Both the position numbers and the translations under genes were made by a program. The notes beneath the pieces were generated by a model that saw nothing but the letters and a program-made list of their open reading frames with translations, was not told where the DNA came from and did no database searches. Positions 6,350 through 13,842 of a stretch of 20,302 bases of DNA are shown here, in pieces; position 1 is the first letter of the stretch; the number at the start of each line of letters is the position of its first letter. The stretch is from contig DAOUMF010000069.1 in assembly GCA_034411955.1 (NCBI GenBank), forward strand, positions 1-20,302, read 5' to 3'. Source of the stretch: DAOUMF01 sp034411955. Lineage in GTDB: Bacteria; Chloroflexota; Dehalococcoidia; SM23-28-2; RBG-16-64-32.

Positions 6350-7473
6350 GCGACACGGCCGCTGGCGCCCTCCGCCGCACCTGCCTCCACGAGGAGCATC
6401 TCGGCCTGGGCGCCCGCATGGTGCCCTTCGCCGGCTGGGACATGCCCGTGCAGTATGCCGGCATCATCGACGAGCACCACTCGGTGCGCCGCGCCGCCGG
6501 CATGTTCGACGTCTCCCACATGGGTCGCTTCGAGGTCCGAGGTCCCAACGCCGCCGCCTTCCTCCGCTACCTCTGCACCTACGACATGACCCGCCTCTCC
6601 CCCGGCCAGGGCCACTACGCCGCCGTCTGCCGCCCGCACGGCGGCATCATGGACGACGTCTACGTCTACTGCCTGGCCACCGACCGCTACATGCTGGTGG
6701 TCAACGCCGCCAACGTCGACAAGATGCGGGGCTGGCTGGGGAAGCACCACAGCCGGTTCGCAGCGGAGATAGTCGACATCCACGCCTCCACCTGCATGAT
6801 CGCGGTGCAGGGGCCGCAGGCGCTGGAACGGCTGACCGAGGCCCTGGAGCCCGAATTCGTGCGGTCCCTGCGGCCCCGCGCCTGCGCCGAGACCGAGTGG
6901 GAGGGCACCCTCCTCTTCGCCTCGCGCACCGGCTACACGGGTGAGGACGGCCTGGAGATTGTGACGCGCGCGGAGACCGGCCCCCGGCTCTGGCGCGCCC
7001 TCCTGGACGCCGGGGTCACACCCTGCGGCCTCGGCGCCCGCGATACCCTCCGCCTGGAGGCCGCCCTCCTCCTCTACGGCAACGACATGGACGAGACGAC
7101 GACCCCCTTCGACGTTGGCCTGGGGTGGGTCGTCACCCTGGACGACGGCGCCGACTTCATCGGACGGGAGACCCTCCTTCGCGCCCGCGACAGCCAGCCC
7201 CAGCGCCTCCTCGTCTGCCTGAAAGCGGAGGAGAAGGGCGTCATGCGGACCGGCTGCCCCATCTTGCGTTCGGGCCGGGAGGTGGGTAGAGTCACCAGCG
7301 GCGGCCACTCGCCGACCCTCGGCGTCAGCATCGGCATGGGGTTCGTACCGTCGCAGATGGCGGCCCAGGGCACCGGGTTCACGGTGGACGTCCGCGGCCG
7401 GCCCCTCCCGGCGAAGGTGGTCCCCCGGCCGTTCTACAGGCGCCCCAAAGCGAAACAAGAAGGAGAGGCCTAA
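6346..7473 (+). CDS. gcvT: Glycine cleavage system T-protein (aminomethyltransferase)
   Basis: T-protein of 375 residues. It transfers the methylene group from the aminomethyl-lipoyl arm of H-protein to tetrahydrofolate, releasing ammonia. Family landmarks: LGARMVPFAGWDMPVQYAG (residues 21-39), GMFDVSHMGRFEVRGP (52-67), GGIMDDVYVY (99-108, the acidic pair holding the catalytic Asp at D103/D104), RTGYTGEDGLEI near 188, GARDTLRLEAALLLYGNDMDE, and the C-terminal VTSGGHSPTLGVSIGMGFV. The start ATG 6346 overlaps the previous stop as ATGA; a start 27 bases earlier is possible but unneeded. It is followed by gcvH with no gap, AAGGAG lying within its last codons. Confidence 0.97.
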   Translation: MSDTAAGALRRTCLHEEHLGLGARMVPFAGWDMPVQYAGIIDEHHSVRRAAGMFDVSHMGRFEVRGPNAAAFLRYLCTYDMTRLSPGQGHYAAVCRPHGGIMDDVYVYCLATDRYMLVVNAANVDKMRGWLGKHHSRFAAEIVDIHASTCMIAVQGPQALERLTEALEPEFVRSLRPRACAETEWEGTLLFASRTGYTGEDGLEIVTRAETGPRLWRALLDAGVTPCGLGARDTLRLEAALLLYGNDMDETTTPFDVGLGWVVTLDDGADFIGRETLLRARDSQPQRLLVCLKAEEKGVMRTGCPILRSGREVGRVTSGGHSPTLGVSIGMGFVPSQMAAQGTGFTVDVRGRPLPAKVVPRPFYRRPKAKQEGEA

Positions 7474-7863
7474 TTGCTCATTCCTCCCGAACTCCGCTTC
7501 ACGAACGATCATGAGTGGGTGCGCGTCCAGGACGGCGTCGGCACGGTTGGGATCACCGACTACGCCCAGGATCAGCTCGGCGATGTCGTCTTCGTGGACC
7601 TGCCGTCGCCGGGCAAGCAGCTCACCCAGCTCGCCGTGTTCGGCGAGATCGAGTCCGTCAAGGCGGTGTCGGAGCTCTACGCCCCCGTCAGTGGCGAGGT
7701 TATCGAGTCTAACCAGGCGCTCGCCGACAAGCCTGAGCTCATCAACGAGTCGCCCTACGACGAGGGCTGGCTCATAAAGGTGCGCCTGGTCGATGAAGGC
7801 GAGGTCGACAAGCTCCTCACCGCCGACCAGTACCGCGACTACATCGAGCGGGAGGAGGGATGA
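7474..7863 (+). CDS. gcvH: Glycine cleavage system H-protein
   Basis: Lipoyl carrier of the glycine cleavage complex, 129 residues, the usual length. The N-terminus PPELRFTNDHEWVRVQDGVGTVGITDYAQDQLGDVV is typical. The lipoylation site is in FGEIESVKAVSELYAPVSGEV with lysine K63. The start is TTG at 7474, directly after the gcvT stop; AAGGAG lies at good spacing and no ATG in frame fits before the conserved N-terminus, so this rarer start looks genuine. Its end overlaps gcvPA by four bases (ATGA). Confidence 0.97.
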   Translation: MLIPPELRFTNDHEWVRVQDGVGTVGITDYAQDQLGDVVFVDLPSPGKQLTQLAVFGEIESVKAVSELYAPVSGEVIESNQALADKPELINESPYDEGWLIKVRLVDEGEVDKLLTADQYRDYIEREEG

Positions 7864-9170
7864 CCTCTCCCCACCCCTACATCGCCAACACCGACGACGA
7901 CCGCCGCGCCATGCTCAAGGTCATCGGCGCGGCCACGGCCGACGACCTCTTCGCCGACATCCCGTCCGGTCTGCGCATCGAGGGGCTGGACCTGCCCCCG
8001 GCGCTCTCGGAGCAGGAGTTGGTGCGGGAGATGGCCGTCCTGGCCGCCCAAAACGACGTGCCTGGCGACGGAATGGCGTGCTTCCTCGGCGCCGGCGCCT
8101 ACCGCCACTTCATCCCCAGCGTCGTCGGCCACGTCATCGGCCGCTCGGAGTTCTACACCGCCTATACCCCCTACCAGGCGGAGATCAGCCAGGGCACCCT
8201 GCAGACGATGTTCGAGCTCCAGTCCATGATCTGCGAGCTGATGGCGATGGACGTGACCAACGCCGGTATGTACGACGGCGCCAGCGCCCTGGCCGAGGCC
8301 TGCCTCATGGCCTGCAGCATCACCGGCCGCCGCCGCATCGCTCTCCTGGACAGCGTCAACCCGTCCTACGCCGCCGTCGTCCGCACCTACGCCCGCGGCC
8401 GCGGCCTGGCGGTCGACACGCTCTCCGACGCAGACCTCAGCGAGGAGCACGCCTGCCTGGCCGTCCAGCACCCCAACTTCTTCGGCTATCTGGAGGACGT
8501 CTGGGCCCACGAGAGCGCCGCCCACGCCGCCGGTGCCCTCCTCATCGCTGTGGCCGACCCCATCTCACTCGGCCTGCTGGCCCCGCCGGGCGAGTACGGC
8601 GCCGACATCGCCGTCGCCGAGGGGCAGAGCCTGGGATGGCCGGTCAGCTTCGGCGGGCCCTTCCTGGGCCTGTTCGCCTGCCGCCAGCAGTATCTGCGAC
8701 AGATGCCCGGCCGCATCGTCGGCCGCACCACCGACATAGACGGCCGCACCGGCTACGTCCTCACCCTTCAGACGCGGGAGCAGCACATCCGGCGCGAGCG
8801 GGCCACCTCCACCCTCTGCACCCGCCAGCAGCTTGTGGGCCTGGCCGCCGCCGTGTACCTGGCCGCGGTGGGCAGGCACGGCCTGCGCCAGATCGCCGAG
8901 GCCTGCTACCACAAGTCGCACTACGCGGCGCAACAGATCGCTGCCCTACCCGGCTACTCGCTGGCCTTCCAGACGCCGTTCTTCAAGGAGTTCACCGTCC
9001 GCTGCCCCAAGCCACCGGCGCAGCTCCTGCCCCGCCTGCTCGAGCAGGGGATCATCGGCGGCCTAGACGTCAGCAGCCAGGTCGAAGACGGGATGCTGGT
9101 CTGCGTCACGGAGGTCAACACCCGCCAGGAGATCGACCGTCTGGTGGAGGCGCTGGCTGTCAACGGATAG
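7860..9170 (+). CDS. gcvPA: Glycine dehydrogenase (decarboxylating) subunit 1
   Basis: N-terminal-half subunit of a split P-protein, 436 residues. Typical segments are HPYIANTDDDRRAMLKVIG, FLGAGAYRHFIPSVVGHV (near 81), EFYTAYTPYQAEISQGTLQTMFE, AGMYDGASALAEACLMA, and GRTTDIDGRTGYVLTLQTREQHIRRERATSTLCT. It lacks the PLP lysine, as expected for this subunit, and pairs with GcvPB to decarboxylate glycine and load the aminomethyl group on H-protein. The start ATG at 7860 overlaps the gcvH stop and is preceded by GGGAGGAGGG. The split P-protein is the form known from Thermus, Bacillus, archaea and many Chloroflexota. Confidence 0.96.
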   Translation: MTSPHPYIANTDDDRRAMLKVIGAATADDLFADIPSGLRIEGLDLPPALSEQELVREMAVLAAQNDVPGDGMACFLGAGAYRHFIPSVVGHVIGRSEFYTAYTPYQAEISQGTLQTMFELQSMICELMAMDVTNAGMYDGASALAEACLMACSITGRRRIALLDSVNPSYAAVVRTYARGRGLAVDTLSDADLSEEHACLAVQHPNFFGYLEDVWAHESAAHAAGALLIAVADPISLGLLAPPGEYGADIAVAEGQSLGWPVSFGGPFLGLFACRQQYLRQMPGRIVGRTTDIDGRTGYVLTLQTREQHIRRERATSTLCTRQQLVGLAAAVYLAAVGRHGLRQIAEACYHKSHYAAQQIAALPGYSLAFQTPFFKEFTVRCPKPPAQLLPRLLEQGIIGGLDVSSQVEDGMLVCVTEVNTRQEIDRLVEALAVNG

Positions 9171-9185
9171 CGAACGGGTTAACGG

Positions 9186-10685
9186 ATGACCACGGCTCAG
9201 CGAACCAGGGGCAACCCCAAAGCGCCGGACGTCGGCGCCAGCCTCACCTTCGACCTCAGCCGGCCGGGGCGCAAGGGCGTCCTCGTCCCGGAGCCGGACG
9301 TGCCGCCGGCGGAGCTCCCCGAGCCCCGCTTCCTGCGCTCGCACCTGAACCTGCCCGAGCTGTCCCAGAACCAGATTGTCCGCTACTTCCTCGGCCTCAG
9401 CCGCCTCAACTACGGCGTGGACACCGGCTTCTACCCCCTGGGCTCCTGCACCATGAAGTACAACCCCAAGGTCAACGAGGACATCGGCCGCCTGCCCGGC
9501 TTCACCCTCGTTCACCCCCTCCAGCCCGAAGCCACGGTCCAGGGCGCGCTGGCCGCCCTCCACCGGCTCCAGCAGGCCCTGGCCGCCATCACCGGCATGG
9601 ACGCAGTGAGCCTGGCCCCGGCCGCCGGCGCACAGGGGGAGCTATCCGGCATCCTCATGGTCAAGGCCTACCTGGAGGATCAGAGCGACGCTGGCCGGCG
9701 CAGGGTGCTCATCCCGGACTCCGCCCACGGCACGAACCCGGCCACGGCGGCGATGTGCGGCTTCGAGGTGGTCACCATACCCTCGGACGGCGACGGCAAC
9801 ACCGATCTGGGTGCCCTGGAGGCCGCCCTCGACGACGGCGTAGCGGCCATGATGCTTACCCTGCCGTCCACCCTCGGCCTGTTCGACCCCAACATCGAGC
9901 GCATCGCCGAGACGCTGCACCACCACGGCGCCCTCCTCTACGGCGACGGCGCCAACCAGAACGCCTTCCTGGGTCGCGCCCGCTTCGGGGACATGGGCTT
10001 CGACGTCGTACACCTGAACCTGCACAAGACGTTCTCCACCCCGCACGGCGGCGGCGGCCCCGGCGCCGGCCCCGTCTGCGTCAAGGCCAAGCTCGCCCCC
10101 TACCTCCCCGCGCCGGTGGTGAAGGCCAACCGCGACGCCTACCACCTGACCACCCCGGAGCGCAGCATCGGCAAGACCACCGCCTTCCACGGCAGCTTCG
10201 GCGTCCTCGTCCGCGCCCTCGCCTACATCCTCTCCCTGGGCGCCGAGGGGCTGCACGCCGTCGGCGACAATTCCGTCATCAACGCCAACTACCTCCTCGC
10301 CCGCCTGCGCAGCGCCTACCACCTCCCCTACGACCGCCGCTGCATGCACGAGGTCGTGTTCTCGGGCAGCCGCCAGCGGGCAAAAGGGGTCAAGACCCTG
10401 GACATCGCCAAGCGGCTCATAGACTACGGCTTCCACCCGCCGACGATCTACTTCCCGCTCATCGTGGACGAGGCGCTGATGGTGGAGCCGACGGAGTCGG
10501 AGGGCAAGGAGGCGCTGGACGCCTTCTGCGAGGCGATGCTAGCGATAGCGCGGGAGGCGGAGGCGGAGCCGAACGTTGTGCGGGATGCCCCCCACGAGGC
10601 GCCCCTGCGCCGCCTGAACGAGGCCACGGCCGCCCGCAGGCCCTACCTGCGCTGGCGGCCGACGGGAGATGGAGGGAACGAGTGA
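9186..10685 (+). CDS. gcvPB: Glycine dehydrogenase (decarboxylating) subunit 2
   Basis: C-terminal-half, PLP-carrying subunit of the split P-protein, 499 residues. It shows LTFDLSRPGRKGVLVPEPDVP, YGVDTGFYPLGSCTMKYNPKVNE, PDSAHGTNPATAAMCGFEVV and the PLP site HLNLHKTFSTPHGGGGPGAGP with lysine K281. The C-terminus PPTIYFPLIVDEALMVEPTESEGKE is also typical. The start ATG lies 15 bases after the gcvPA stop and has no clear Shine-Dalgarno, so it may depend on coupling. The first 18 residues extend beyond the usual family start. The last codons overlap the next gene as GTGA. Confidence 0.96.
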   Translation: MTTAQRTRGNPKAPDVGASLTFDLSRPGRKGVLVPEPDVPPAELPEPRFLRSHLNLPELSQNQIVRYFLGLSRLNYGVDTGFYPLGSCTMKYNPKVNEDIGRLPGFTLVHPLQPEATVQGALAALHRLQQALAAITGMDAVSLAPAAGAQGELSGILMVKAYLEDQSDAGRRRVLIPDSAHGTNPATAAMCGFEVVTIPSDGDGNTDLGALEAALDDGVAAMMLTLPSTLGLFDPNIERIAETLHHHGALLYGDGANQNAFLGRARFGDMGFDVVHLNLHKTFSTPHGGGGPGAGPVCVKAKLAPYLPAPVVKANRDAYHLTTPERSIGKTTAFHGSFGVLVRALAYILSLGAEGLHAVGDNSVINANYLLARLRSAYHLPYDRRCMHEVVFSGSRQRAKGVKTLDIAKRLIDYGFHPPTIYFPLIVDEALMVEPTESEGKEALDAFCEAMLAIAREAEAEPNVVRDAPHEAPLRRLNEATAARRPYLRWRPTGDGGNE

Positions 10686-11875
10686 CTGACGATTTCGGCG
10701 ATCTGAACGTGCCGGCGCGGCTGCTGCTGGGCCCCGGCCCCAGCAACGTCCACCCCCACATCTACCGAGCCATGATGGCCCCCGTCATCGGCTACCTGGA
10801 CCCCCAGTTCCTTCGACTCCTGGACGACACCCAGCGGCCCTTGCGCGCCCTCTTCCGCAGCGAGAACGACATGACCATCGCCGTCTCCGGCACCGGCACC
10901 GCCGGCATGGAGGCCGCCGTCTACAACGTCGTCGAGCCCGGCGACACCGTCATCGTCGCCCTCAACGGCTTCTTCGGCGACCGCATAGCCCAGATGGTGC
11001 GTCGCTGCGGCGCCGAGGTCGTCCCCATCGAGGCCGACTGGGGTCGCATCATCGAGCCGCAGCAGGTCGAAGAGGCGCTCAAGGCCAACCCGGGCGCCAA
11101 GCTGGTGGCCCTCGTCCACGGGGAGACCAGCACCGGCGTCCTCCAGCCGCTGGAGGAGATTTCGCGCATCGTCCACGCCCACGGGGCGCTGCTTCTGGTG
11201 GACGCCGTCACCTCCCTGGCCGGCTGCGAGCTTCGCATCGACGAGTGGGGCGTGGACGTATGCTACAGCGGCACCCAGAAGTGCCTGTCGGCGCCGCCGG
11301 GAATGGCCCCCCTCACCCTCAGCCCCCAGGCGATGGACGTGGTGGCCAACCGTAAGGAGCCAGCGCGGAGCTGGTACCTTGACCTATCGCTCCTCCACAA
11401 CTATTGGGGCGGCGGCCAAGCGCGCGTCTATCACCACACGCCGCCCATGACCATGCTCTACGCCCTGCGCGAAGCGCTGCGCATCGCCCTGGAGGAGGGG
11501 CTAGAGGCCCACATCGTCCGCCACCGCCGCAACGCCGAGGCGCTGTGGGCCGGCCTGGAGGCTATGGGCCTTCAGCTACACGCCCAGGAGGGCTACCGCC
11601 TCCCACCACTCACCACCGTGCGCGTCCCGGAGGGCGTGGACGAGATGGTCGTGCGGCGGGGCCTCCTCCAGGAGCACAACATCGAGGTTGGCGGGGGCAT
11701 CGGCGCCCTCGGGGGGCAGGTATGGCGGATCGGTCTCATGGGCTACAACTCCACCGGCCACAACGTCCTCGCCATCCTGCACGCCCTGGGGACGGAACTC
11801 ACCCGCCTCGGCTACCGCAACGACACGAAGGCCGGGGTAGCCGCCGCCGTGCAGTCTCTCAACGCTGGCCTCTAG
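10682..11875 (+). CDS. Class V aminotransferase, serine-pyruvate/alanine-glyoxylate type
   Basis: Fold-type I PLP enzyme of 397 residues in the alanine-glyoxylate/serine-glyoxylate/serine-pyruvate aminotransferase family. It has LLLGPGPSNVHP (residues 14-25), SGTGTAGMEAAVYNVVEPGD (69-88), HGETSTG (146-152), LLVDAVTSLAG (171-181, PLP-ring Asp D174) and the PLP lysine in CYSGTQKCLSAPPG (K200). The start GTG at 10682 overlaps the gcvPB stop (GTGA) and follows GGAGGG, so it is cotranslated with the glycine cleavage genes. In this setting glyoxylate to glycine conversion is the likely reaction, feeding or draining the cleavage complex; the amino donor (serine or alanine) cannot be read from sequence. 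The same frame stays open far upstream inside gcvPA/gcvPB, but that part is not coding. Confidence 0.9.
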   Translation: MTDDFGDLNVPARLLLGPGPSNVHPHIYRAMMAPVIGYLDPQFLRLLDDTQRPLRALFRSENDMTIAVSGTGTAGMEAAVYNVVEPGDTVIVALNGFFGDRIAQMVRRCGAEVVPIEADWGRIIEPQQVEEALKANPGAKLVALVHGETSTGVLQPLEEISRIVHAHGALLLVDAVTSLAGCELRIDEWGVDVCYSGTQKCLSAPPGMAPLTLSPQAMDVVANRKEPARSWYLDLSLLHNYWGGGQARVYHHTPPMTMLYALREALRIALEEGLEAHIVRHRRNAEALWAGLEAMGLQLHAQEGYRLPPLTTVRVPEGVDEMVVRRGLLQEHNIEVGGGIGALGGQVWRIGLMGYNSTGHNVLAILHALGTELTRLGYRNDTKAGVAAAVQSLNAGL

Positions 11876-11929
11876 GGGACGGGCCAGCGCACCAGATGGA
11901 ATCGATGTCGCCAGAAGGAGGGATATCAC

Positions 11930-12406
11930 ATGGCTACCAGACAGGAGATAATCGCCGGGCTGGAGCTGACCGTGGCCCAGGGCAAGCGAACGACATCGCT
12001 CTTCAGCGAGGGCGAGTGGGAGTCCAAGCGGGCCTGCGGGTGGACACCCAAGGAGGTGTACAGTCACCTGGCGTCCGTTGCCGCCCTCGTGCCCACCATG
12101 GCGCAGGGCCTCATGAGCGCTCCGGAGGACAGGGACATCGCGGAGGGCATGGACGTAGATGAGATGAACGCGCAGGCTGTGGCGGCGATGGCGTCGATGA
12201 CCCCGGAGCAGGTCATGGCGGCCTTTGAGGGCAACTACCAGAAGCTGATCGACTTCGTGAAGTCGCTCCCCGATGAGCAGCTCAGCGCCAAGCGACGTCT
12301 CATGTCGGAGGCGATGCTCGTCTCAGACATCCTGGCCAACGCCATCATGCTGCACGGCCTCCACCATGTGTACGAGGCCTCGGGACGCTCTGGGGAGCCC
12401 GACTAG
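11930..12406 (+). CDS. DinB-like / ClbS-type four-helix bundle protein
   Basis: A 158-residue, mostly helical protein resembling the DinB/mycothiol-dependent maleylpyruvate isomerase N-terminal superfamily. Metal-ligand-type histidines are H46 in GWTPKEVYSHLASV and H142/H146 in IMLHGLHHVYEASG, spaced as in that fold. Members include thiol-dependent transferases and many proteins of unknown role; no reaction can be assigned. A strong AAGGAGGG ribosome site lies upstream of ATG 11930. It follows the aminotransferase by 54 bp on the same strand and may be the last gene of the operon. Its TAG stop shares CTAG with the stop of the convergent larA-like gene. Confidence 0.75.
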   Translation: MATRQEIIAGLELTVAQGKRTTSLFSEGEWESKRACGWTPKEVYSHLASVAALVPTMAQGLMSAPEDRDIAEGMDVDEMNAQAVAAMASMTPEQVMAAFEGNYQKLIDFVKSLPDEQLSAKRRLMSEAMLVSDILANAIMLHGLHHVYEASGRSGEPD

Positions 12407-13683
12407 CCCCCCGTAAGCCTCGGCACCGTTAGCTGGCCATACGGCAGCACCAGGATGCTCGGCTCATCACCGGCGTTCTTGCGGTGGCGCTTGCGCAAGT
12501 CGTTCACCGTTTTGGACACGTCTTTGCAGGGGATCATGTGGGCCTTGCGAACCAGGACCGGCTTCATGCTGGAGTGCAGGTAGCTCTCCACCTTCACCAT
12601 CACCATCGCTCCCATCTGCACCCCCCACTGATCCTGCTGGCGGAAGTGCTTGCTCTGGATCATCTCCAGCAGCCGCTCCGGGCTCGACCTCGCCGTCAAC
12701 AGTTCCTGGAAGGGGATGAGGCCCAGGCCCTCGGCGCACTCCGCCGCCAGCACCACCGCCCCACCCAGTCGCACCCCCTGCGCCGCCACCGACAGCCCCT
12801 TGAACGACTGGTAGAGGTTGATATCGGCCGGGTAGCCCATGTTGCCCGCCACCGCGATATCGAACTGGTGAGGGATGGGCCGCACGTACACCTCCTCGGC
12901 GAAAGCGATGCCGGCGTCGTGGGCCTCCTCCAGCGACCCGGCGAACACGCCCGTGATCGCCTTGTCCTGGTTCAGCGTCAGGTTGACGATGAACGTGGGA
13001 TCGGTCTCCAGCGCCACCTCCCGCATCTCCCGGAAGATCGGGTTCTCCTTCACGCTGCACCACGTTGACTTGGGGTGGCCCACCATGGGGCCGCTGTGGT
13101 TGGACATCACCGCCTCCGCCCCGGCGATGCCCGGCAGCACCGCCTTGCCGCCTCCCGAGTAGCCGGCGAACACATGCGGCTCCACGAACCCGGTCAGGAT
13201 CTTCACCTTCGCCTGCATGTAGTGGCGGTTGATGGTGACGGGGGCGCTGCGGTGGTTCTTCATGAGGTACGTGAGCTGGCCCTCGGCCTCTGGGTCGTGC
13301 TGGACGATGCGGAAGCTCTCCACCACGTCGGCGCCCAGCATCGACCTCAGTTCGTCCGGCGTGTTCATGCGGTGCATGCCCAAGGCGTTGATCAGGGTGA
13401 TGGACTGGCGGTCGATCCCGGCCTCGGCCAACTCCTCCAGCAGAACCGGGATGATGATGTCATTGGGCATGGGCCGCGTTACGTCCGAGAACACGATGGC
13501 CACGGTATCGCCCGGCATCACCAGTTCTTGCAGGGAAGCACAGCCGATGGGCCGGCGCAGCGCCTCGCGGACGGCTCCGATGGGGTCGGGCAGGGCTGGC
13601 ACCTGCACCGGCTCGAGGACATGGGCGTGGTTCGGCAGGTCTACCCGCAGACCCGCCCTACCGTAGGCGAGTTCTACCTTCAT
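12403..13683 (-). CDS. larA: LarA-family (DUF2088) nickel-pincer racemase/epimerase homologue
   Basis: A 426-residue homologue of lactate racemase LarA, which uses the nickel-pincer nucleotide (NPN) to racemise 2-hydroxy acids. Key residues known from the Lactiplantibacillus enzyme are all present with matching spacing: D67 and R70 in FSDVTRP, H104 in LGMHRMNT, H170 and the NPN-binding lysine K180 in EPHVFAGYSGGGKAVLPG, and H196 in MSNHSGP. LarA relatives act on several hydroxy acids, so lactate is only one possibility. NPN-making genes (larB, larC, larE) are not in the window. The start ATG 13683 has GGAG almost touching it, an unusual spacing. It is divergent from the SDR gene at 13843, with a shared inverted repeat between them. 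Confidence 0.87.
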   Translation of the reverse strand: MKVELAYGRAGLRVDLPNHAHVLEPVQVPALPDPIGAVREALRRPIGCASLQELVMPGDTVAIVFSDVTRPMPNDIIIPVLLEELAEAGIDRQSITLINALGMHRMNTPDELRSMLGADVVESFRIVQHDPEAEGQLTYLMKNHRSAPVTINRHYMQAKVKILTGFVEPHVFAGYSGGGKAVLPGIAGAEAVMSNHSGPMVGHPKSTWCSVKENPIFREMREVALETDPTFIVNLTLNQDKAITGVFAGSLEEAHDAGIAFAEEVYVRPIPHQFDIAVAGNMGYPADINLYQSFKGLSVAAQGVRLGGAVVLAAECAEGLGLIPFQELLTARSSPERLLEMIQSKHFRQQDQWGVQMGAMVMVKVESYLHSSMKPVLVRKAHMIPCKDVSKTVNDLRKRHRKNAGDEPSILVLPYGQLTVPRLTGG

Positions 13684-13702
13684 CTCCGACCGCTAAGGCC
13701 GG

Positions 13703-13731
13703 ATGCTACAGGCAGATAGGTTCGCTGTCAA
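13703..13731 (-). promoter_or_regulatory. Probable promoter of the larA-like gene
   Basis: On the minus strand TTGACA (13731-13726), a 17-base spacer and TAGCAT (13708-13703): 6 of 6 and 4 of 6 matches at ideal spacing. Transcription would start near 13696, leaving only about 13 nt of leader, in line with the cramped ribosome site. This is the best -35/-10 pair seen in the window. Confidence 0.6.
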
Positions 13732-13772
13732 GGCATGCGTCTGCGCTGCGGATGGGCGGACGCCTGCCTTGA
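13728..13772. repeat. Inverted repeat between divergent larA-like and SDR promoters
   Basis: Arms TCAAGGCATGCGTC (13728-13741) and GACGCCTGCCTTGA (13759-13772) pair at 13 of 14 positions around a 17-base centre. The outer edges overlap the larA-like -35 (TTGACA, minus strand) and a TTGAAC on the plus strand. The position suggests an operator for a dimeric regulator controlling both genes; a transcript hairpin is the alternative. No regulator gene is seen nearby. Confidence 0.6.
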
Positions 13773-13798
13773 ACATGCCCGCCGCCGCCCTGTAAGCT
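13769..13798 (+). promoter_or_regulatory. Weak candidate promoter of the SDR-SDR-hotdog operon
   Basis: TTGAAC (13769-13774), an 18-base spacer and TAAGCT (13793-13798): 4 of 6 and 3 of 6 matches. It is supported mainly by symmetry with the opposite promoter around the inverted repeat. Confidence 0.3.
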
Positions 13799-13842
13799 AC
13801 CCGTTGCCGCCCTAGACAGAGCCTGAGAAGGAGACCCGACGC

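Noticed and set aside
6274..7512. 412-codon open frame on the minus strand opposite gcvT
   Set aside because: Antisense shadow of a strong gcvT. Composition is Gly/Ala/Val/His-rich without domain motifs and there is no ribosome site.
7793..10681. A frame open for almost 3 kb on the plus strand, continuous with the class V aminotransferase frame
   Set aside because: Its translation is Arg/Pro/Gly-rich with no family signal, and it overlaps gcvPA and gcvPB, which are unmistakable in another frame. It is a GC-rich shadow; the real aminotransferase starts at GTG 10682.
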